Shown: piece after piece, positions 36,916 to 46,649 of the stretch | How the letters are laid out: each line of letters opens with the position of its first letter | Position numbering within the stretch: position 1 is the stretch's first letter | Assembly (NCBI RefSeq): GCF_001547935.1 | Contig: NZ_AP014635.1 | Coordinates: forward strand, 682,001-746,000 | From: Vibrio tritonius | GTDB taxonomy: Bacteria > Pseudomonadota > Gammaproteobacteria > Enterobacterales > Vibrionaceae | DNA length: 64,000 bases | Direction of reading: 5' to 3' | Notes under the pieces: generated by a model | Databases searched by the model: none | The model's input: only the letters and a program-made list of their open reading frames with translations | Told to the model about the DNA's origin: nothing | Translations under genes and position numbers: made by a program

Positions 36916-37380
36916 ATGAGCAAAAAATTCGTTATCACTTGGGACAATATGCAGGCGTACTGCCGTGAGCTCGCTGAGCTACAAATGCCTGCAGAACAAT
37001 GGAAAGGTATCCTAGGTGTAAGCCGTGGTGGCTTGGTTCCTGCAGCTATCCTCGCTCGTGAATTGGGTATTCGTTACGTAGATACAGTTTGTATCTCCAG
37101 CTACGACCATGATCATCAACGTGACATGACGGTTGTGAAAGCACCAGAACACGATGGTGAAGGTTACCTAGTGGTAGACGACTTGGTTGATAGCGGTGAT
37201 ACAGCTCGTAAAATCCGCGAAATGTACCCAAAAGCGAAATTTGTGACCGTTTGTGCTAAACCAGCAGGCAAAGATTTGGTTGATCAGTACATTGTGGATA
37301 TTCCACAAGATACTTGGATTGAGCAACCATGGGATTTGTCTCTGTCTTTTGTTGAGCCAATCAACCGTAAACAAAAGTAA
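36916..37380 (+). CDS. gpt: Xanthine-guanine phosphoribosyltransferase
   Basis: Gpt salvages xanthine and guanine (and weakly hypoxanthine) to nucleotides with PRPP. The 154 residues match E. coli Gpt (152). The PRPP-binding loop is [17 protein letters not shown] (near 82-98), preceded by [17 protein letters not shown]. It follows the purine permease in one transcript, so uptake and phosphoribosylation are co-expressed. Confidence 0.95.
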   Translation: MSKKFVITWDNMQAYCRELAELQMPAEQWKGILGVSRGGLVPAAILARELGIRYVDTVCISSYDHDHQRDMTVVKAPEHDGEGYLVVDDLVDSGDTARKIREMYPKAKFVTVCAKPAGKDLVDQYIVDIPQDTWIEQPWDLSLSFVEPINRKQK

Positions 37381-37400
37381 AGCTTGCATAATTGAGTAGA

Positions 37401-37430
37401 AAATGGCCCTTTGTAGGGCCATTTTTTTTA
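37401..37430 (+). terminator. Terminator after gpt
   Basis: Perfect 10-bp stem AAATGGCCCT / AGGGCCATTT with a 4-base loop and T run, 20 bases after the gpt stop. Confidence 0.93.
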
Positions 37431-37436
37431 TTACTA

Positions 37437-37494
37437 TATACCCCAAGGGTGGAGTGTCTTCGCTGAAACAGCATCTCAAGGTTACTTGGGTATA
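37437..37494. repeat. Interspersed palindromic repeat, short copy 4
   Basis: 58 bases from TATACCCCAAGGGTGG to CAAGGTTACTTGGGTATA. Its right part (TTCGCTGAAACAGCATCT and onward) is the inverted form of the first ~40 bases of the 266-bp element, so it is an inverted, truncated relative. It directly follows the gpt terminator. Confidence 0.75.
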
Positions 37495-37650
37495 GCGGTT
37501 TTGGTATCATGTTCGAGACGATTGAGCATAGACAGTCACCGTTTATGAGGGATACTCTAAAGCCTCCTTTCTTGATGATATGAGATACATTTAGTGGAAT
37601 GTTGTGTCATGTCACCTGCCATTAGACACCATTATTTGAGACGTGCAGTT

Positions 37651-38898
37651 ATGTCTGAAGAACGAAGTAAAAACCTTTCCGAGACGTTATTTAAAAAACA
37701 CAAACAAGCTAAGGAAACCTCGATTCTTACTCCTTATATGCCAAGTAGTTTGGAGTTTCTTGAGCAAAAAAAACAGAGTGAAGGATTTGCTTGGTATCGT
37801 AATTTGAGACGGCTGCAATGGGCTTGGCAGGGTGTGGATCCTGTTGAACAAGAAGAAGTTTTATCACGTATTGCAGCGTCTAAACATTCTCGCAGCGAAG
37901 ATAATTGGCTTGATACTGTTATCGGTTATCACAGTGGTAACTGGGCTTATGAATGGAACAAACTTGGTATGCGCCATCAACAGCGCGGTAGAGAGCTCGA
38001 AGGTGAGGAGGGCGCTGATGAGTTGTTCAGTGCGTCCCTTTGCTACAGCATTGCTGGGTACCCACATCTGAAAAACGATAATTTGGCCCTCCAAGCACAA
38101 GGGTTGGCCAACGCGGCGTATCAAGAAGCGGCTAAAAAAACAGGCTATGTGATCAAGCGTCTTGAGTTTCCATTTCAAAACAAAAAAATCATCGGTCATT
38201 TGCATCTGGCAAAAACCGATACGCCAAAGCCGGTGGTGATTGTGAGTGGTGGCTTGGATATCCTGCAAACGGATATGTGGCGTCTGTTTCGTGATTACTT
38301 AGCTCAGCGTGATATTGCGATGTTGACGCTCGATATGCCTTCCATCGGTTTTAGTAGTCATTGGTCAATCAGTGAAAACTCTTCACTATTGCATCAAGAA
38401 GTCTTAAATCAACTCCACTCATTGCCATGGGTCGATCATCGTCGCGTCGGTTTAGTTGGTTTTCGTTTTGGGGGCAATGCTATGGCTCGGTTATCTTTTC
38501 TTGAGCCAGATAAGATTCGCGCTTGTGTCACATTAGGAGCGCCCATTCATGATGTATTTGTTTCATCTGATAAACTAAAAAAAATGTCGAAAATGTATCT
38601 TGACGTGTTGGCTTCTCGTTTGGGGAAAAAAGCCGTTGATGTCAATAGTATGGCTGGGCAGATTATGGCTTGGTCTTTGAAGGTGCAGGGCTTTTTATCG
38701 AGTCGTCGCACAAAAGTGCCCATTTTAGCTTTAGGGTTGGAAGGCGATCCTGTATCCCCGCATTCAGATAATCAACTGTTGGCGCTGTTTAGCCAATATG
38801 GCAAAGCTACGCAAATAAAAAGCAAAACAATTTCACGAGGATATGAGCAAGCGCTCGATTTAGCAATAAAGTGGCTAGAAGATGAACTTTACAGATGA
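37651..38898 (+). CDS. frsA: Esterase FrsA (fermentation-respiration switch protein)
   Basis: A 415-residue alpha/beta-hydrolase-fold protein (E. coli FrsA 414), first described as binding unphosphorylated IIA-Glc and shifting metabolism to fermentation. Family segments include NLSETLFKKHKQAKETS at the start, DTVIGYHSGNWAYEWNK and LDMPSIGFSSHW; the nucleophile position reads GFRFGGNAMARL, as in other FrsA proteins, where a canonical G-x-S-x-G serine is lacking. The frame is open to 37594, but ATG 37651 fits the family start. crl follows downstream, an arrangement typical of vibrios. Confidence 0.93.
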   Translation: MSEERSKNLSETLFKKHKQAKETSILTPYMPSSLEFLEQKKQSEGFAWYRNLRRLQWAWQGVDPVEQEEVLSRIAASKHSRSEDNWLDTVIGYHSGNWAYEWNKLGMRHQQRGRELEGEEGADELFSASLCYSIAGYPHLKNDNLALQAQGLANAAYQEAAKKTGYVIKRLEFPFQNKKIIGHLHLAKTDTPKPVVIVSGGLDILQTDMWRLFRDYLAQRDIAMLTLDMPSIGFSSHWSISENSSLLHQEVLNQLHSLPWVDHRRVGLVGFRFGGNAMARLSFLEPDKIRACVTLGAPIHDVFVSSDKLKKMSKMYLDVLASRLGKKAVDVNSMAGQIMAWSLKVQGFLSSRRTKVPILALGLEGDPVSPHSDNQLLALFSQYGKATQIKSKTISRGYEQALDLAIKWLEDELYR

Positions 38899-38928
38899 CA
38901 TTTTGACCAAATTGGATAAGAGTGGGAA

Positions 38929-38966
38929 CTGTTACTTTTTAAGCATCTGATTCTTAAAAGTAATAG
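38929..38966. repeat. Inverted repeat between frsA and crl
   Basis: CTGTTACTTTTTAAG and CTTAAAAGTAATAG form an imperfect 14-bp stem with a 9-base loop, 31 bases before the crl start. It lacks a T run, so it may be an operator or an mRNA leader hairpin. Confidence 0.5.
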
Positions 38967-38997
38967 CCCTTCTTTACTATTGAAATGGAGAGTCAAT

Positions 38998-39369
38998 ATG
39001 TCAGAAGTGACAAAGCTTCCTACTCATTTTCGTTTGTTGGCCGCCTTCAAAACTGTAGGTCCTTATTTGCGTGAAGAACAATCGAAAGATGGTTCATACT
39101 GGTTTGACTGTCTCGCTGTGTGTGTGGACGACAAAAAGGCTCCGGAAAAACGCGAATTTTGGGGCTGGTGGATGATATTGACACCCACCGACTCAGGATT
39201 TGAAGCAACATATCATTCAGGTCGATATGATTTGGAAGGTGATTGGGTTGGCGATGCCATTCCTCAATCGGCTCAATCAGAAGTGGAAAGAACTCAAAGC
39301 GACTTTGAGAAAAAATTGGCAAAAATGCTCGATGAGCGCTTTGCGAAATCCTTATCTTCGGTAGAATAA
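38998..39369 (+). CDS. crl: Sigma factor-binding protein Crl
   Basis: Crl binds RpoS (sigma S) and helps it to join core RNA polymerase. The 123-residue product has the family core [17 protein letters not shown] and [11 protein letters not shown]. The ATG at 38998 ([21 protein letters not shown]) with GGAGAG upstream is chosen; an in-frame ATG at 38980 would add six residues. E. coli Crl is 133 residues. A terminator follows. Confidence 0.92.
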   Translation: MSEVTKLPTHFRLLAAFKTVGPYLREEQSKDGSYWFDCLAVCVDDKKAPEKREFWGWWMILTPTDSGFEATYHSGRYDLEGDWVGDAIPQSAQSEVERTQSDFEKKLAKMLDERFAKSLSSVE

Positions 39370-39415
39370 CGCTACCAATCTAGTCGTATACCATACGAAC
39401 ATTCCGGTCATTAAG

Positions 39416-39441
39416 AAAAAGGTGCTTTAAGCACCTTTTTT
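39416..39441. terminator. Terminator between crl and proB
   Basis: Stem AAAAAGGTGC / GCACCTTTTT with a 5-base loop and T run. It ends crl transcription before proBA. Confidence 0.88.
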
Positions 39442-39509
39442 GCTTGTTTATTGGCTGGTTGATTGTTAAAACATCCACTCTCAAATGTTTTCCCATTACA
39501 GAAGAAATC

Positions 39510-40643
39510 ATGACTAAACATCAACAAAGCGGCAATACAACGCATACTATAGTTGTAAAGCTGGGAACCAGTGTTCTTACCGGTGGTACACTCGCTCTTG
39601 ATCGCGCTCATATGGTTGAACTAGCGCGGCAGTGTGCTGAACTGAAAAAACAAGGTCACAATGTTGTGATCGTCTCCTCTGGCGCCATCGCTGCCGGACG
39701 TGAACACCTTGGTTACCCCGCACTGCCCAACGCTATCTCAAGTAAGCAGTTACTTGCGGCAGTAGGGCAGAGTCAGTTGATTGAAGCTTGGGAACGCTTG
39801 TTCTCTATTTATGGAATCAAAATTGGCCAAATGTTGTTAACGCGTGCCGATTTGGAAGACCGTGAACGTTTCTTAAATGCTCGCGATATGATTCATGCTT
39901 TGGTGGAGCATGGCATTGTGCCCGTGGTTAACGAAAACGATGCGGTAGCGACCAATGAAATCAAAGTCGGTGATAACGATAACTTATCCGCATTAGTGGG
40001 CATTTTATGTGGTGCCGACAAACTGTTATTGCTTACCGACCAAAAAGGACTTTTTACGGCAGATCCGCGTAAAGATCCGAGTGCAGAGCTAATCAAAGAA
40101 GTGAAAACCATTGATGATACCTTGCGTAAAATTGCTGGCGGTAGTGGTACAACGCTGGGCACAGGCGGTATGGCGACCAAACTGCAAGCTGCGGATATTG
40201 CTCGTCGCGCCGGTATGGAAGTGATCATTGCCGCTGGTCGTGCGCCAAATGTGATTTTTGATGCACTGAGTGACCATCCGCAAGGAACCCGTTTTCTACC
40301 ACTAGAAGAATCGTTAGAGAATCGAAAAACATGGATTCTTGCCGGACCTTCATCTTCTGGTGATGTTGTGATTGATGATGGTGCAGTCCGAGCAGTTGAA
40401 TCAAAAGGCAGTAGCCTACTGGCTAAAGGTGTTGTTAGTGTGAGTGGCGTATTTGCTCGCGGTGCTGTAGTTAGAGTTTTGGATGGTAAAGGCCAGCAAA
40501 AAGCACGCGGCATAGTGGCCTATTCGAGTGAAGACTTGGCTAAAATTGCAGGTAAACATAGTAAAGTGATCTTTGATATCCTTGGTTATGACCATGGTTC
40601 AGAAGTGATTCATCGTGACAACATGGTTGTGATTCAAGAATAG
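39510..40643 (+). CDS. proB: Glutamate 5-kinase
   Basis: ProB phosphorylates glutamate, the first step of proline synthesis, and is the feedback-inhibited enzyme. The 377 residues comprise an amino-acid-kinase domain ([12 protein letters not shown] at about 14-25, [21 protein letters not shown] near 145) and a C-terminal PUA domain from about 290. ATG 39510 ([12 protein letters not shown]) with AGAAGAAA upstream is used; the frame extends open to 39444 through the crl terminator. proA follows closely. Confidence 0.95.
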   Translation: MTKHQQSGNTTHTIVVKLGTSVLTGGTLALDRAHMVELARQCAELKKQGHNVVIVSSGAIAAGREHLGYPALPNAISSKQLLAAVGQSQLIEAWERLFSIYGIKIGQMLLTRADLEDRERFLNARDMIHALVEHGIVPVVNENDAVATNEIKVGDNDNLSALVGILCGADKLLLLTDQKGLFTADPRKDPSAELIKEVKTIDDTLRKIAGGSGTTLGTGGMATKLQAADIARRAGMEVIIAAGRAPNVIFDALSDHPQGTRFLPLEESLENRKTWILAGPSSSGDVVIDDGAVRAVESKGSSLLAKGVVSVSGVFARGAVVRVLDGKGQQKARGIVAYSSEDLAKIAGKHSKVIFDILGYDHGSEVIHRDNMVVIQE

Positions 40644-40652
40644 GAGATGAGT

Positions 40653-41903
40653 GTGGACTTAACGATTATGGGAAAAGCGGCGAAAGAAGCGGCTTTTCAA
40701 TTGGCGATTGCCCCAACAGCCCAAAAAAACCAAGCATTAGCGATCATTGCTGATGAGTTGGAAGCTCACGCTCCTGCCATTTTGGCGGCTAATGCCAAAG
40801 ATATTGCTTCGGGTAAAGCCGCTGGTTTAAGTGATGCGATGCTAGACCGATTATTGCTTGATGAGTCTCGTCTTAGTGCGATTGCAGCCGATGTGCGTAA
40901 TGTGATTGCGTTAAACGATCCCGTTGGCAGTGAAATTGACAGTCGCGTGCTAGAAAATGGCATGTCACTTTCTCGTCGTCGTGTTCCATTGGGTGTGATT
41001 GGCGTGATTTATGAAGCGCGCCCAAACGTGACGATTGATATTGCCGCACTGTGTTTAAAAACCGGTAATGCGAGCATTTTACGAGGCGGTAAAGAGACCT
41101 TTCATTCCAATATGGAATTGGTCAAAGTGATTCAATCTGCCTTAAGCAAAGCCGATTTACCAGCTGCTGCGGTCCAGTACATTGAGAAACCTGACCGTGA
41201 ATTGGTCTCACAGCTTCTTAAACTCGATGATTATGTGGATATGATCATTCCGCGAGGCGGGGCTGGTTTACATAAGATGTGTAAAGAAAACAGTACCATT
41301 CCCGTTATTATCGGTGGGTTTGGTATTAGTCATATGTTTGTCGATGAGAGTGCGGATTTAGTGCGAGCTATCGCGGTAATTGATAACGCAAAAACGCAGC
41401 GTCCTTCTGCTTGTAACTCGCTTGATACCTTACTTGTGCATCAATGTGTCGCAGATGAATTACTACCACAGCTCATTACTGCTATTGGAGATAAAGTGAC
41501 TTTTGTTACGGATGCTTCTGCAAGCAAGTGGTTTGCTAATGCACCCCAAGTGCGTGACGCGCAAGATGGTGATTTTGATACCGAGTGGCTGAGTTATACC
41601 TTGGGCGTGAAAGTGGTGACTGGTGTCGATGAAGCGATTGAGCACATGCATGAACACAATGCGAGCCATTCGGATGCCATTTTGACTAATTCGATTGTCC
41701 ATGCAGAAAAATTCATCAATTCAGCAGGCTCTGCTGCAGTGTATGTGAATGCTTCCACTCGCTTTACTGACGGCGCTCAGTTTGGCCTTGGTGCCGAAGT
41801 AGCGGTGTCAACTCAGAAGTTACATGCTCGAGGACCTATGGGACTTGAGGAGTTAACCAGTTACAAATGGGTCGGAAAAGCGGATTATCTGTCGCGTAGC
41901 TAG
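40653..41903 (+). CDS. proA: Gamma-glutamyl phosphate reductase
   Basis: ProA reduces glutamyl phosphate to glutamate semialdehyde with NADPH. It is an aldehyde-dehydrogenase-like protein of 416 residues with the catalytic cysteine in [19 protein letters not shown] (near 254) and NADP-binding [18 protein letters not shown] at 40642-40646 touches the ATG at 40647 but is ideally spaced from the GTG at 40653, giving [15 protein letters not shown] choose that start. The gene lies 9 bases after proB. Confidence 0.95.
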   Translation: MDLTIMGKAAKEAAFQLAIAPTAQKNQALAIIADELEAHAPAILAANAKDIASGKAAGLSDAMLDRLLLDESRLSAIAADVRNVIALNDPVGSEIDSRVLENGMSLSRRRVPLGVIGVIYEARPNVTIDIAALCLKTGNASILRGGKETFHSNMELVKVIQSALSKADLPAAAVQYIEKPDRELVSQLLKLDDYVDMIIPRGGAGLHKMCKENSTIPVIIGGFGISHMFVDESADLVRAIAVIDNAKTQRPSACNSLDTLLVHQCVADELLPQLITAIGDKVTFVTDASASKWFANAPQVRDAQDGDFDTEWLSYTLGVKVVTGVDEAIEHMHEHNASHSDAILTNSIVHAEKFINSAGSAAVYVNASTRFTDGAQFGLGAEVAVSTQKLHARGPMGLEELTSYKWVGKADYLSRS

Positions 41904-41925
41904 CACTTTTACCATCAAGTTACGT

Positions 41926-41951
41926 AAAAAGGGGTCTGATGGCCCCTTTTT
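41926..41951 (+). terminator. Terminator after proA
   Basis: Stem AAAAAGGGG / CCCCTTTTT with an 8-base loop, 22 bases after the proA stop. Confidence 0.92.
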
Positions 41952-42006
41952 CTTTTCTTCCCAGAATGAATTCCGTTACACTTGAATTCGTTGAGATGGA
42001 GGTGAT

Positions 42007-42456
42007 ATGCATTGTCCTTTTTGTTCTGCGAGCGATACGAAAGTGATCGACTCAAGGCTGGTTGCAGATGGCCATCAAGTTCGCCGTCGTCGCCAGTGTT
42101 TAGCGTGTAGTGAGCGCTTTACCACATTCGAAACCGCTGAGCTGGTTATGCCCCGGGTAATAAAATCGAATGGCAACCGAGAACCATTTGATGAAAATAA
42201 AATGGTGGGTGGATTGCAGCGCGCATTAGAAAAGCGCCCAGTTAGCGCTGATTCGATCGAATTGGCCATCAGTACCATTAAATCGAAATTACGAGCCACG
42301 GGTGAGCGAGAAGTACCAAGTAAGTTAATTGGTAACTTAGTAATGGAACAACTAAAAGAACTGGATAAAGTCGCGTACATTCGTTTTGCGTCGGTTTATC
42401 GTAGTTTTGAAGATGTTCGTGAATTTGGCGAAGAAATCGCCAAGCTTGAAGATTAA
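42007..42456 (+). CDS. nrdR: Transcriptional repressor NrdR
   Basis: NrdR senses ATP/dATP and represses ribonucleotide reductase operons. The 149-residue protein has the zinc ribbon [17 protein letters not shown] ... CLACSERF (four cysteines, residues 3-34) and an ATP-cone domain from about residue 49 ([19 protein letters not shown]). It heads the riboflavin cluster, as in many gammaproteobacteria; ribD follows after 12 bases. Confidence 0.96.
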   Translation: MHCPFCSASDTKVIDSRLVADGHQVRRRRQCLACSERFTTFETAELVMPRVIKSNGNREPFDENKMVGGLQRALEKRPVSADSIELAISTIKSKLRATGEREVPSKLIGNLVMEQLKELDKVAYIRFASVYRSFEDVREFGEEIAKLED

Positions 42457-42468
42457 CTCAAATTCAAT

Positions 42469-43569
42469 ATGCCTCAATTTACCTCTTTTGATCATCAAAT
42501 GATGTCCCGTGCGATTAGCCTCGCTAAGCGCGGGATATTTACTACCACTCCTAATCCTAATGTTGGTTGCGTCATTGCGCTTGGCGAACAAATCGTCGGG
42601 GAGGGGTACCATCGCAAAGCAGGTGAACCTCATGCAGAAGTTCACGCGATGCGTATGGCTGGTGAAAAAGCCGTTGGTGCAACGGCTTACGTTACTCTTG
42701 AACCTTGTTCTCATTACGGGCGAACGCCGCCATGTGCTTTAGGTCTTATCAAGGCTGGGGTGACAAAAGTGATTTGTGCCATGACCGATCCTAACCCTCA
42801 AGTCGCTGGGCGTGGTATTCGGATGCTGCAAGAGGCTGGAGTTGAGGTGTTAGTTGGGCTGTTGGAGCAAGATGCTCGGGCGTTAAATCCAGCGTTTTTA
42901 ACCCGTATGGAGCGTGGTCGTCCTTATGTACAACTGAAAATGGCGGCCAGTTTGGATGGACAAACCGCATTAGCGAATGGTCGCAGCCAATGGATTACCT
43001 CGCCTCAGGCTCGCAAAGATGTTCAGCATTATCGCGCGCTTGCCAGTGCTGTGCTCTCGACTAGTCAAACAGTTGTGGCTGACAACGCCTCATTGAACGT
43101 GCGTTGGAGTGAACTGCCGACAGCAATACAAGAAGAGTATCCCGAGCAAGAGCTGCGTCAACCAACTCGCGTTATCTTGGATCGTCAACATCAATTAACA
43201 CCAGAGCTTAAGTTATATGCAACGGATGGGCCTGTCTTGACTGTCGCTCACAGTGCAGCTGATATTTGTGTTGCTGTGGATGAAGACCAGCAGTTATCGT
43301 TAGTGGATACGCTTGAACAACTCGCCAGCGCACATAATATCAACCATGTTTGGGTTGAAGCGGGAGCGACACTAGCTAAATCGTTTATTGAACAAGAGCT
43401 GGTGGATGAAATTGTGTTGTATCTTGCCCCTAAAATTATGGGGTCGGATGGCCGTGGGCTTTTCGGAGCGTTGGGGTTAACGGATATGTCACAAGTACAG
43501 AATTTTACGATTAAAGATCTGCGTCAAGTTGGGCCAGATATTCGCGTTGTATTAACGCCGAAGAATTAA
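42469..43569 (+). CDS. ribD: Bifunctional diaminohydroxyphosphoribosylaminopyrimidine deaminase / 5-amino-6-(5-phosphoribosylamino)uracil reductase
   Basis: RibD carries out the second and third steps of riboflavin synthesis. The N-terminal deaminase domain (about 1-145) has the zinc motifs PHAEVHAM and LEPCSHYGRTPPC; the C-terminal reductase domain (about 147-365) has NADPH-binding features (LKMAASLDGQTA, VWVEAGATLAKSF). The 366 residues compare with 367 in E. coli. It starts at ATG 42469 and ribE follows after 12 bases. Confidence 0.96.
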   Translation: MPQFTSFDHQMMSRAISLAKRGIFTTTPNPNVGCVIALGEQIVGEGYHRKAGEPHAEVHAMRMAGEKAVGATAYVTLEPCSHYGRTPPCALGLIKAGVTKVICAMTDPNPQVAGRGIRMLQEAGVEVLVGLLEQDARALNPAFLTRMERGRPYVQLKMAASLDGQTALANGRSQWITSPQARKDVQHYRALASAVLSTSQTVVADNASLNVRWSELPTAIQEEYPEQELRQPTRVILDRQHQLTPELKLYATDGPVLTVAHSAADICVAVDEDQQLSLVDTLEQLASAHNINHVWVEAGATLAKSFIEQELVDEIVLYLAPKIMGSDGRGLFGALGLTDMSQVQNFTIKDLRQVGPDIRVVLTPKN

Positions 43570-43581
43570 GAAGAGTCAATT

Positions 43582-44238
43582 ATGTTTACTGGAATTGTTG
43601 AAGCTGTAGGTCGGTTACGTGCGATTACCCCGCGAGGTGAGGATGTGACGGTTACGGTTGAAGTGGGCAACCTTGATATGTCGGATGTAAAACTGGGTGA
43701 CAGTATTGCAACTAACGGGGTTTGTTTAACCGTAGTGGCTTTTGACCAGCATACCTATCAAGCGGATCTTTCGGTTGAAACACTTAAAAAGTCGAGTTTT
43801 GTTGATAGCCAAGCTGGCGACAAAGTGAATTTAGAAAAGGCGATGTTGCCGACCACTCGCTTTGGTGGTCATATTGTTTCAGGCCATGTGGATGGTGTGG
43901 GTGAAATCGTAGAGCGTAATCCAGTTGGACGTGCGATCGAGTTTTGGGTTCAAATGCCTGCTGAACTATCGAAATATGTGGCTGAGAAAGGCTCGATTAC
44001 CGTTGATGGTATCAGCCTGACGGTAAATGACTTACGTAAAAATGCGTTTAAGTTGACGATTGTGCCGCACACTACATCCGAAACAACAATCGATTCATTT
44101 CGAGTTGGGCGTAAAGTTAATTTGGAAGTGGATGTGTTGGCTCGCTACATGGAGCGTTTACTGCGTGGCAGTGAAGCAGAAACTCAACCAGAATCTCGAA
44201 TTACGCTAGAATTCTTACAACAAAATGGCTTTGCTTAA
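43582..44238 (+). CDS. ribE: Riboflavin synthase (alpha subunit)
   Basis: Dismutates two 6,7-dimethyl-8-ribityllumazine molecules to riboflavin. The 218-residue protein is an internal duplication of two lumazine-binding barrels (MFTGIVEAVGRLRAI, ... FGGHIVSGHVDGVGEI), each with the SLTVN/CLTV-type binding segment. Called ribC or ribE in different genomes. The next gene, ribB(X), starts 59 bases later; no terminator or FMN riboswitch is seen between. Confidence 0.95.
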   Translation: MFTGIVEAVGRLRAITPRGEDVTVTVEVGNLDMSDVKLGDSIATNGVCLTVVAFDQHTYQADLSVETLKKSSFVDSQAGDKVNLEKAMLPTTRFGGHIVSGHVDGVGEIVERNPVGRAIEFWVQMPAELSKYVAEKGSITVDGISLTVNDLRKNAFKLTIVPHTTSETTIDSFRVGRKVNLEVDVLARYMERLLRGSEAETQPESRITLEFLQQNGFA

Positions 44239-44297
44239 ACGGTATGTTTAAGCAAAGCACGACATTTGATCAATGATGATGCAATAGGATAAGTAGT

Positions 44298-45407
44298 ATG
44301 ACAATTAGTACGCCTCAAGAAATTATCGATGATATTCGCCAAGGAAAAATGGTCATTCTTATGGATGATGAAGACCGTGAAAATGAAGGTGATATCATTA
44401 TGGCGGCTGAGTTTGTAACGCCAGAAGCGATTAACTTTATGGCGACTCATGGTCGCGGCCTGATCTGTCTTACGTTAACCAAAGAACGTTGTGCGCGTCT
44501 TGGCCTTAATCCGATGGTTAAAGATAACGGAGCGCAATTTTCGACCGCTTTTACCGTGTCTATTGAAGCCGCGGAGGGGGTTACCACTGGTATTTCAGCA
44601 GCAGATCGCGCACGAACCGTACAAGCAGCAGTCGCTCAAGATGCCAAAGCAGCGGACTTAGTTCAGCCGGGCCATGTGTTTCCACTTGCAGCGCAAGAGG
44701 GAGGCGTATTAATGCGCGCAGGCCATACCGAAGCTGGATGCGATTTAGCGCGTTTAGCTGGGCTTGAACCTGCTTCAGTGATCGTTGAAATCCTCAATGA
44801 TGATGGCACCATGGCACGTCGTCCTGATTTAGAAGTGTTTGCTGAAAAACACGATATTAAACTGGGGACTATTGCTGCTTTAATCGAATACCGTAACAAC
44901 ACCGAAACCACCATTGAACGTGTTGCTCAGTGCAAATTGCCGACTGAATTTGGTGAATTTGATTTGGTGACGTATCGAGATGTGATTGATGATCAAGTTC
45001 ATTACGCATTGGTGAAGGGCGATTTAGCGGATGATGCGCCTTTGGTGCGTGTACATCTGCAAGACACCTTTACTGATTTACTACGCAGTAATCGTAACTC
45101 TGATCGGAGTTGGACCCTAGACCAAGCCATGACACGTATTGGTAACGAAGGTGGTGTGCTGGTTATTTTGGGTAAAGAAGAGAGCAGCGATTTACTGATT
45201 CACCGTGTGAAAGCATTTGAAATGCAAGATAAAGGTGAAGCTCCAGCGATGGCTAAAAAGCCAGGCACGTCGCGTCGAGTAGGTGTAGGGTCGCAAATCC
45301 TAGCCGATTTAGGGGTGAGTAATATGCGTTTACTCTCTTCCGAAAATAAAAAATACCACTCTCTCGGTGGCTTTGGTTTAAACGTCGTCGAATACGTTTG
45401 CCAATAA
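44298..45407 (+). CDS. ribB: 3,4-dihydroxy-2-butanone 4-phosphate synthase with degenerate GTP cyclohydrolase II domain (RibBX type)
   Basis: The N-terminal domain (about 1-200) is an intact Rib[18 protein letters not shown], the substrate loop [12 protein letters not shown] and [14 protein letters not shown]. The C-terminal part (about 205-369) aligns in place with RibA but lacks its hallmarks: no zinc cysteines ([20 protein letters not shown] stands where a CxxGDxxxSxxCxCG-type segment is expected) and no GRGIGL-like loop ([14 protein letters not shown] instead). It therefore resembles RibBX proteins, which make only dihydroxybutanone phosphate. A separate ribA must exist elsewhere. It follows ribE and precedes ribH. 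Confidence 0.9.
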   Translation: MTISTPQEIIDDIRQGKMVILMDDEDRENEGDIIMAAEFVTPEAINFMATHGRGLICLTLTKERCARLGLNPMVKDNGAQFSTAFTVSIEAAEGVTTGISAADRARTVQAAVAQDAKAADLVQPGHVFPLAAQEGGVLMRAGHTEAGCDLARLAGLEPASVIVEILNDDGTMARRPDLEVFAEKHDIKLGTIAALIEYRNNTETTIERVAQCKLPTEFGEFDLVTYRDVIDDQVHYALVKGDLADDAPLVRVHLQDTFTDLLRSNRNSDRSWTLDQAMTRIGNEGGVLVILGKEESSDLLIHRVKAFEMQDKGEAPAMAKKPGTSRRVGVGSQILADLGVSNMRLLSSENKKYHSLGGFGLNVVEYVCQ

Positions 45408-45549
45408 GTATTTGATCAAGACCTTCCTCCACAGCAAGTGTGCTGTGGGGGCGGGTTGGTTTTGGCGTAAATACTATTAGATATGCCTCACAAATTTGTG
45501 CTAGAATCCGGCGATTCTCACGTGATGATTAGAGTTTAAAGGATAGCTT

Positions 45550-46020
45550 ATGAAAGTGATCGAAGGTGGCTTCCCAGCGCCAAGTGCGAAAATTGCAATT
45601 GTAATTTCTCGTTTTAACAGTTTTATCAATGAAAGTTTACTGTCTGGTGCCATCGATACTTTGAAGCGTCATGGTCAGGTTGCTGATGATAACATTACCG
45701 TCGTTCGTTGCCCTGGTGCTGTTGAACTCCCTCTAGTTGCGCAACGTGTTGCTAAAACTGGCAAATTCGATGCGATTATTTCTCTTGGCACAGTAATCCG
45801 TGGTGGTACACCACACTTCGAATACGTAAGTAGTGAGATGAATAAAGGGTTAGCACACGTATCACTAGAGTACAGTATCCCTGTTGCTTTTGGTGTGCTA
45901 ACAGTTGATACAATTGATCAAGCAATTGAACGCGCAGGAACCAAGGCTGGTAATAAAGGTGCAGAGGCTGCACTGAGCGCGCTTGAAATGATTAATGTTC
46001 TTTCTGAAATTGATTCCTAA
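45550..46020 (+). CDS. ribH: 6,7-dimethyl-8-ribityllumazine synthase
   Basis: RibH condenses 5-amino-6-ribitylaminouracil with dihydroxybutanone phosphate. The 156-residue protein shows the family segments [30 protein letters not shown] and [16 protein letters not shown] with the catalytic histidine. The 142-base gap after ribB(X) suggests an internal promoter. The stop overlaps nusB by one base (TAATG). Confidence 0.96.
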   Translation: MKVIEGGFPAPSAKIAIVISRFNSFINESLLSGAIDTLKRHGQVADDNITVVRCPGAVELPLVAQRVAKTGKFDAIISLGTVIRGGTPHFEYVSSEMNKGLAHVSLEYSIPVAFGVLTVDTIDQAIERAGTKAGNKGAEAALSALEMINVLSEIDS

Positions 46021-46490
46021 TGGGGGCCAGTGTGAAACCAGCCGCACGTCGTAATGCACGTCAATTTGCACTACAAGCTATTTATTCGTGGCAAATTACA
46101 CATGAAAATGTGGCTACGATTGAAGAACAATTCCTTTCTGGTGGCAAATATGATGAGGAAGAGCATCGCGCATCTGAGCCAGCACTTGCTGCGCCTGAAA
46201 CCGATGTTGAATACTTCCGTGACCTGCTGACCGGTGTGGTCCTTAGCCACAAAGAGTTAGACAGCAAACTTCGTCCTTTCGTTTCTCGTCCAATGCAAGA
46301 CTTGGATTTGATGGAGCTGGCGTTGTTGCGTTTAGCTATGTACGAAATGACACGTCGTGAAGATGTACCGTACAAAGTAGTAATTAATGAAGCTATTGAA
46401 CTAGCTAAAGTTTTTGCTGCAGAAGAAAGTCATAAGTTTGTGAACGGAGTGCTGGATAAAGCAGCACCTCATGTGCGCAAAAAAGCGTAA
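46020..46490 (+). CDS. nusB: Transcription antitermination factor NusB
   Basis: NusB binds boxA with S10 (NusE) in rRNA and phage antitermination. The all-helical 156-residue protein has [14 protein letters not shown] at the start and the conserved [10 protein letters not shown] and [11 protein letters not shown] segments. ribH-nusB coupling is common in proteobacteria. A terminator follows. Confidence 0.95.
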   Translation: MGASVKPAARRNARQFALQAIYSWQITHENVATIEEQFLSGGKYDEEEHRASEPALAAPETDVEYFRDLLTGVVLSHKELDSKLRPFVSRPMQDLDLMELALLRLAMYEMTRREDVPYKVVINEAIELAKVFAAEESHKFVNGVLDKAAPHVRKKA

Positions 46491-46506
46491 TTCGCGATAC
46501 AATCCT

Positions 46507-46532
46507 AAGGTCAGCATTGCTGACCTTTTTTA
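46507..46532 (+). terminator. Terminator after nusB
   Basis: Perfect 9-bp stem AAGGTCAGC / GCTGACCTT, 3-base loop and T run, 16 bases after the nusB stop. Confidence 0.92.
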
Positions 46533-46649
46533 TTACCTGTGATTTGTCACAGGCATCTGCCCTAAACAACGTAGACCATAAATCAAAGGGCAGAACGCGA
46601 GCCACTTGGTTCGCTGTTTTACGTCAACCTGATTCTAGGAAAAAAGCTC

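Noticed and set aside
37940..38500. FrsA lacks a clear G-x-S-x-G nucleophile
   Set aside because: The FRFG form at this position is shared by characterised FrsA proteins, so it is a family trait rather than an anomaly of this gene.
44239..44297. Possible FMN riboswitch ahead of the ribB-type gene
   Set aside because: Only 59 bases separate ribE and ribB, too short for the FMN aptamer, and none of its conserved segments is visible here or before ribD.
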